The notes under the pieces: generated by a model
Seen by the model: the letters and a program-made list of their open reading frames with translations, nothing else
Databases searched by the model: none
Told to the model about the DNA's origin: nothing
Shown: positions 57,465 to 64,000 of the stretch, one piece after another
Numbering within the stretch: the first letter of the stretch is position 1
Layout: each line of letters opens with the position of its first letter
Position numbers and translations under genes: made by a program
Source: Paragorgia papillata
Taxonomy: Eukaryota; Cnidaria; Anthozoa; Scleralcyonacea; Coralliidae
Length of the DNA stretch: 64,000 nucleotides
Reading direction: 5' to 3'
Assembly (NCBI GenBank): GCA_035771165.1
Contig: JAWNZC010000294.1
Span: 931,501 to 995,500, forward strand

Positions 57465-59643
57465 CAGGGGCGGATCTAGGAATTTTCCCCACTTAGTCAA
57501 ACTATCTAGGGGGGTCCGGGGGCATGCCCCCCCTGAAAATTTTTGAAATTTGGGTCTCTGAAATGGCATTTCCCGCGTTCTGACAACACTTTTAATCAAA
57601 ATTTCTGAAGTTTTAAAACATATTTTTTAGCACATTTTAAACTTTTTTTGAAAAAGTGTCAAAATTGGATTTGGATTAGTGAATTATTGTAATAGTTTGT
57701 AAGTGCGTAATTATTTTTTTCTAAAAAGAAGGCAATACAACAAACAGTAGAGATATGTGATTATATTTAATTACTAACTCAAAAAGTATATGGTTGTTTT
57801 TGCCCTATGTCAGAGCTCATCAGCATGCCTTTGGAGACACCAAAAACATATTCTTGCAGTCAGTGAATTCAACATGGACAGCCTGACCAACATACAAGTA
57901 AAGGTCTAGCTGAATTTAATGTTCTGCATAACCCAGAGCAAGGGTAATGGGTCTACATCATCCCAGTCATCCTAATTAAGTCGCAACTAATCCAAGCCAC
58001 TACCCACCATTACCAATCTATGTTACTATGAGCTGTCTGGTTTTCAGGTGCCAGATACTCCCCTTTTACACATCTACCCAAGCAGACAATGTCTTGCTAA
58101 GGAATGCTTTTATTTATGACCATAATGTGACATGGACATAAAGGAGCTCAACTCTCAACATTATCCCAGTCATCCTAACCATTGAGCCCCCAACTAATCT
58201 AAGTCATTACCTGTTTATATGATTTCAATTTTGTAGACTATGAAAGTATACAAACATTGAATACTAGAATTAAGCAGATATTGTATTTAAGCCAGATAAT
58301 AAAATGTAAATAATAATTGTAATACAGCACATGTAGTTATTGGTTCATGTGGATATCAGCACTTAGTACTGTACACATGTAAATTTATATTAAAAAGAAA
58401 ACCAATCATCATTTACTAATCAAGTTTATTATGACACCACATATAGTATAAATCTTACAGGACCACACATACAGTACACGACATGTTGTGTATATATATT
58501 ATATACTGTAATAATTAATATTAAAGGAACAGAAATCAGCAATGTATGAAAAGAGTGCTTTAACTGCCAGGTTGGCTGGCTAGGTTACAGTCTCACTCTC
58601 ACAAAGATAAAATTAATCATATTACTGATATTAATAAACCATGAAATCTCCAAGCAAGATCAAATTTCCAGCATACACTAGTCCGTCCAACACACGTTTC
58701 ATTGCAAAGCATCAATTCAACATGTTATATATATCAAATACAAGCAAACGGGAAGTCTAGTCCAAGAGTAAACCTATAAATTATCATAAAGACTATAATG
58801 ATATTCAAATCATACAGTATAGTGAGGGTTTCTTACCTCAGACGACCTCAGAGCGCACACTGATTCACTGTATAAAATTATCGCAATTGATATTTCGAAT
58901 ACATCTTTTTCAATCCTCTGTAAAAGGTCATCTTCAGTGCATAAAGCACTAGATGAAAGTTTCACGAATATTTCATCATAAAGGTCTTGTAGATATCCTT
59001 GCTAATGAGTGTTGGGAATATAAAAGGGACGCAGAATATGCGCATGGCCTCGTAGAACCACAGAAGCGATCGCTAACCATACTGATTACTCAGAAAGGCG
59101 CTTATCCTGCAAAATGACGTTTCAGCCTCTACACCAATCGTAAGTCGTAATTAAAAAAAAATGAACCCATCAGGAACGTTAAAAGATCTTAAAAAACCAA
59201 CCAACTTCGTCAAAAAGTGACTAACTGCTTTCCTTCGTCAAATTCATCAAGCCGAGAGCCTGCATCATTTGCGGCCTGGAAATGACTGTGAACCCGATCC
59301 TTGATTCTCCCATTATGTCCCGTGCATCCCACTGCTTCCCCTCGAAATCAGTCACAGGGTTTGAGGCCTGGTTTGAGGCCTTGAAATCAGAACTTTCAAG
59401 GCCTCGCGCGTAAAGAAAACGGAAAAACGCCAACGGGGAAATTTTTCTGGCCTGAACTGAAGCCTCTGTAGATAGGCATTTTAAGAATAGAACATACTTC
59501 TTCTAATAATAAGATAATTATTTTTTATTTGCAGGATTTTATTTGTAAATTTTTGACAACGTGCAACAAACGTAAATTATATATTCACGTCAAATTTTCA
59601 CTTCGTCGCGCGACTTAGTTGACGTAGTCTAAATCCGCCCCTG
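57465..59643. mobile_element. hAT-like element with CAGGGGCGGAT ends, 2179 bp
   Basis: Inverted ends CAGGGGCGGATCTAG (left) and CAGGGGCGGATTTAG (right), with an 8-bp duplication CATGCATC / CTTGCATC (57457-57464 and 59644-59651). The right arm keeps the unfilled site near 60434-60445. A 70-codon minus-strand frame (59221-59433) near the right end has no domain that I recognise; the rest is non-coding. Confidence 0.83.
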
Positions 59644-61065
59644 CTTGCATCGACTTATTTTACTACCAAATTCAATAGCATTTAGTAGCGCAAACAGATT
59701 TAAATTTCTGTTGAACTGTGGGTCTGCAATGTAAATTGGGTGTCGCGCGACTATCGTCGTTCGGTTGTATTTGGCCGCGCGCGCGCGCGAAGTATCTGGT
59801 ATGGGAACGAGAGAGTCGTTACGACGGGAAATGTCATGCGTTATGCTACACACTCACGTGAGTTAATCAGTAGAGTGCCTGCATGCAATTCTACTCAATA
59901 AAAACCTATTTTCTCGCCATGAAATAGGGTTTTATTGCGTAGAGTTGCATACAGGCGCTCTATTAACTCGATCACGTGAGTTTGTGCCGTCTTGTGTAGC
60001 ATAAATGACATTTCTCGTCGTAACGACTCGCTGGTTATTTATGTATGTACGACTCTTCTATTAATATGTATGTAGGCTAGCCGACGCAATGGCGCGATCA
60101 AAATCATAGCGATCTTTAATACATATACGTATTTCCTATAGGTGAGCCGCGCTCGCAGGGCATGCATTGTCGAGATATCTCTTCTTGCTTTAGTTACGTT
60201 TTACTAACAAGATTAGTTAGCCTCTGGGCTAAAGACGTCTTTTCTTTCCTATGCCAGAGACTTCGCGCGCGCGCGGCCAAATACAACCGAACGGCGTTAC
60301 GGCGATAGTCGCGCGACACCCAATTTACATTGCAGATCTACAGTTTAACAGAAATTTAAATCTGTTTGCGCTAAACAGAAATTTAAATCTGTTTGCACTA
60401 CTAAATGCTATTGAATTTGGTAGTAAAATAAGTCGATGCAAGTATCGCGAGACACACGCCGTGTATAGACTTAGATACACGCGGATAAAGTTACAAGTCA
60501 AGAGATAAAACTCCTGCAGCTTTGGTCATTTGTTATTAGACTATACTATAGCCTAATAACAATGTAGAGTTTTCACCAAAAAAATTGAGATGAAAAATGA
60601 GACGAATGAGACGCAAAAATTGATCCAAATAATAGTCAAAAAAATGGTCCAAAAAATAGTCAAAAAAATAGTCCAGTCCATGTTTTACCCTATGTCTAAA
60701 AATTAGAGTTTAATATCACCCAGCTGTAGATGCTCAGCATGAGCTCGGTTTGGCTTTGTTTGGAATGAACCATTTTGTTCCGATCAAATTGCAGAGGGAG
60801 TGAAATTTATTAACTGTATGTAATAGTGTTAAAACTAGAAGTTACTATCGCAAGTGAAGACTAGCAGAGTTGCGATTGGAAAGAAACTGTTGATTGGATC
60901 TTTGTTTTTTAACTTTTGAATGCATTTTAATTGTTTTGACATGAAACTGCATAAACTTGATTTACAGTGCGATCGTTTCTCACCTTTTACAGTAAATTTC
61001 AAAGTGCTCTTATGCGCTACAGACAACTTATAGCTGTTAGCCCGTCAGATAATTAACTATTTTCG

Positions 61066-61690
61066 AATTATCTGGCAAACTGGCACTAAGGTTGGACACC
61101 AGTAAACTCTGGCAGCCAGAGAATTAATTATTTTCTCTGGCAAACTGGCACTAAGGACACAATTAAACTCTGGTGCTTGGCTGCCAGAGAATTAATTATT
61201 TTCTCTGGCAAACTGGCAAACTGGCACAAAGGTCGGACACCAGTAAACTCTGGCACTCTGGCTGCCAGAGAATTAATTATTTTCTCTGGCAAACTGGCAC
61301 TAAGGACACAATTAAACTCTGGTGCTTGGCTGCCAGAGAATTAATTATTTTCTCTGGCAAACTGGCACTAAGGACACTAGTAAACTCTGGCTCTGGCTGC
61401 CAGAGAATTAATTATTTTCTCTGGCAAACTGGCACTCTGGCACTAAGGACACTAGTAAACTCTGGCGCTCTGGCTGCCAGAGGATTAATTATTTTCTCTG
61501 GCAAACTGGCACTCTGGCACTAAGGACACTAGTAAACTCTGGCACTAAGAACACTAGTAAACTCTGGCGCTCTGGCTGCCAGATAATTAATTATTTTCTC
61601 TGGCACTCTGGCACTAAGGACACAATTAAACTCTGGTGCTTGGCTGCCAGAGAATTAATTATTTCCTCTGGCAAACTGGCACTCTGGCTG
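61066..61690 (-). repeat. 76-bp tandem array, right arm
   Basis: Inverted counterpart of the 55904-56378 array with about eight units and more length variation: some units have an extra CTGGCACTCTGGCACTAA segment. Confidence 0.9.
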
Positions 61691-62056
61691 ACAGAGCTCT
61701 ATGACTGCATGCAAATCAGCTTACCACCTTGTCGTTGTGGCGTATGTAATATATGATAGTCAATACGAGCACTAAATGTAGCTACATAAATAATTACGAT
61801 AATCAGCAGGATATTATCTGTGACATACTCTGTGCTCTGCTACACAGCTCAACAACCGAGCCTAGCGTCAGGTTGGGCAGCCTGTGGTCTCCCGCGCGCA
61901 TAGTAGAAAACTAGTAAAGTTAATATCAGTATCTGATAGTCTGAGATACTAGAAAATATCTCTGATATCAACACCACGATATCACCAGAATGAAATTCCT
62001 CCCTGATGTATAAACATTGGGGGATATTTATGTTAATACGTTAAGGCGGTTCATAC

Positions 62057-62207
62057 CTTGAGAAGCCGACGCGCTCGTTTCAATTGGGAATAACACAAGC
62101 GATCGCCTGTCCTGTTCAAGATTTCTTGTCAGAAGCATTCCTACCGATACCATTAGCACAGTGAGGACGACGAGGGCCACCAAGCGCCGTTTGAGTGAAA
62201 TACGCAT
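62057..62207 (-). CDS. Sulfotransferase exon 1 (signal anchor)
   Basis: Encodes 50 residues and the first base of a split codon. Donor G then GTATGA in phase 1, which joins exon 2 to give a valine codon. Residues 1-8 are basic (MRISLKRR) and 7-26 are a single hydrophobic segment, a type II signal anchor that would place the catalytic part in the Golgi lumen. The predicted protein is 377 residues over 21.9 kb. An upstream in-frame ATG at 62291 would add 28 residues. The ATG at 62207 is preferred for its A at -3 and because the anchor then sits at the N-terminus. The exon 1 link to exon 2 across a 16.6-kb intron is inference from phase, strand and architecture. Confidence 0.75.
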
Positions 62208-62291
62208 TGTAGAAGGAAAGTTGTCGGCGAGCAGAGAAGAAGTCGAGTAGCGAGCGACCACGATATATGACAACAACACGTCAGTCGTCAT

Positions 62292-62944
62292 TTACAAACG
62301 GGTGTCAAGCTGTGCGCGAAAACTGATTACCGCAATGCGGAATGTCCTTCCGGTCATATATCCCCCGAGTTTAGTGACCATCGTGTTACGGAAAACTGAT
62401 GTGACACACGATCACACGACGTTCAGTAGACATTCGTCAACTCAAGTTCATATGCAGGCGCGTTTGACCACTGGTTTGACGTGAGGCATGTGTGGTGGCA
62501 TGCCACAGCTGAGTCGGCAGATTTTTAGAAATAGTTGGCAGATTTTCAGACAGCTCGGCTTTTCACTTACTCGGCAGAATAATTTCGCTTGCCACGTGAG
62601 CAAGCCAAACACGCGCCTGTTCATATGCTAAGCTCAAAAGATGTTTCTGAGGCTTCGAATTTATAGCCTTCCTACTGCATGCATGGTCAGAAGTTATAAT
62701 TATTGTGCTACTAAGGCCATGTCACACGAGGCAATCCATATCTTCTGCGTTAAACCATAGTTAATAGAAAATAGACATGGTTTGGAAACCCGGAAAACTT
62801 CAAAGCGGTTAACAATCAAGCTACGATTCATGTTGAAAGGTACATTTATTTTATTTGATCAACAACATCATGCAATACCAGCTTTGGTATATAGGATACA
62901 AACGTGACACTATATATAAAGTTAATTTCTATTATCTACGTTAA
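62292..62944. other. Upstream flank of the sulfotransferase gene
   Basis: No TATA box stands out. A short hairpin (GTGGTGGCATGCCACAG, 62491-62508) and a MITE-like CATAGTTAATAGAAAATAGA motif near 62756 are visible. No gene. Confidence 0.45.
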
Positions 62945-63896
62945 GGTATTTGCACTGGCTAATTTGATATCCTCAGAATGAACTCATTCTTTGCAGTTTT
63001 GTAGTTAATTGCATCTAATATTCGAAAAATAGGTTTATACCTTGATATACAAAGATATGAATGTTCTAGAAAGTGGACAAATACGGTGATTTTACCCGGA
63101 ATAAGGTCATTTACAGTGATTGAGCCACGATTGAGCGTGCAAAATGCTAATCAGCGGCCACAAAATACTATAATTCTATAAAATTGTGCGCATGCGTATC
63201 TGTTTTGAACCGACCAGAAGTTAATTGCATAGCAACGGATAAACAAAAATATTAATCAATGGGGTAGGGAAGGGATAGAGAGGATTATTTACATTGTTTT
63301 TCATGCTGCAGTGATTTGGACCAGAGGGAAAACAACCAGCTGTTTCCGAAGCCATTTACTCTGAATAAATTTTATTTCTTCAGTCATTTGGAGTTCGGAG
63401 CATTGAGGACAGTCAGAAAAATAGTTTTTCTCAGGAACTACTGCACTGAGGGCCAAAATATTTGGTATGGTGATTCGTTATACATAAATGTACAAACATA
63501 GTTTTGGGTCCTCTTTACAGTTACTTTCTGTGGAAGAAAAATTTCTTAAAATGAGTTGATTGGTTGAAAGGAAACATTGTTCATTTTAACAGATAATATT
63601 TCATTTGCAACTGGGCCCGAAACTACATCGGTACAAAGTGTAATGCTGAGAAAGAATCCAATTAGTTTCAATCCAATTTTTAAATATTATAAGAAAAAAA
63701 CAGAAAGTTCGCGATTTTACCTGGGTGGGTAGTTAACTCTGTGGGGACGAGAAGGTTTCATAAACTTTTACGCTTTTGAAATTTCTTTGTTGTTCAGAGA
63801 ATACCATGTCATTTCATAAATTCTAAGTAACATAGCTAAAGTGGTACATTTTTGAGATATTTTTGAAAATGTCACAAATTAGCCAGTGCAGATACC
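62945..63896. mobile_element. TTAA-flanked TIR element (piggyBac-like), 952 bp
   Basis: Inverted ends GGTATTTGCACTGGCTAATT with a mismatch, and TTAA at 62941-62944 and 63897-63900. The interior has no transposase; its longest frame (63316-63501) shows no domain. Confidence 0.78.
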
Positions 63897-64000
63897 TTAA
63901 GTTATCAAAAATTGTTAAAACATCGAAACAGTATTTCCCTGCCAAAGCCATAACTGTTCTGTCTTGCATAGACATAAGGTACATAAAAATATCTTGGGAA

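Larger units (their letters stand above)
55563..61867. repeat. Large composite foldback, 6.3 kb
   Basis: Arms of about 1.4-1.6 kb once insertions are removed: left 55563-57464 plus 59644-59795, right 60252-61867, with a centre at 59796-60251 that has its own hairpin (about 59820-60030). Each arm contains a 76-bp tandem array near its outer end. The left arm carries three insertions (55661-55826, 56381-56996, 57465-59643). The right arm carries one of about 170 bp (60834-61005). Confidence 0.85.

Noticed and set aside
29467..61867. A rule that insertions occur only in the left arms of foldbacks
   Set aside because: Most visible insertions are in left arms, but the right arm of the 6.3-kb foldback has about 170 bp of extra sequence at 60834-61005. 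The sample is small.

Overview
This is a repeat-rich eukaryotic window with no bacterial gene organisation. It shows spliced exons with GT/AG borders, AT-rich intergenic DNA, and dozens of miniature inverted-repeat and foldback DNA transposons. The style of the repeats and the sulfotransferase family fit a cnidarian, most likely an anthozoan such as a stony coral. That placement is inference, because nothing here fixes the species.

Left part (1-28385): a head-to-tail array of four units of about 7 kb, starting at 1, 6984, 13991 and 21061. Each unit carries one intronless gene for the same polytopic membrane protein of about 526 residues and unknown function. Copy 1 (2744-4324) is intact. Copy 2 (9676-11264) has five small indels. 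Copy 3 (16682-18261) has a one-base frameshift. Copy 4 (23757-25340) is open throughout, but a short stretch is read in another frame between two compensating indels. Copies 2-4 are nearly identical to each other. Copy 1 is more diverged, has a rebuilt upstream region with an inverted fragment of the gene's own 5' end, and has lost a TATA-like box that the others keep. Each unit also carries a C/A homopolymer junction, an (AATTT)n array and a terminal-inverted-repeat element. Units 2-4 add a 19-bp minisatellite. Indels clustered in copies 2 and 3 and across 18.3-21.7 kb look partly like uncorrected long-read errors.

Right part (28386-64000): one recognisable gene, a minus-strand sulfotransferase in four exons (62207-62057, 45496-45057, 42630-42421, 40623-40291) that predicts a 377-residue type II Golgi membrane enzyme. 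All splice phases agree. Its second intron is about 95% a 25-bp minisatellite. Its first intron is about 16.6 kb and is packed with nested transposons. Its stop codon lies 11 bp from the edge of a transposon, so the 3' UTR is probably transposon-derived.

Several foldback elements carry younger insertions in one arm, while the other arm keeps the unfilled target site. This reveals element ends and target-site duplications directly. One insertion (52245-53335) retains the C-terminal part of a hAT transposase, and a small SAP-like exon lies at 49390-49553. No tRNA, rRNA, CRISPR or convincing noncoding RNA gene was seen.
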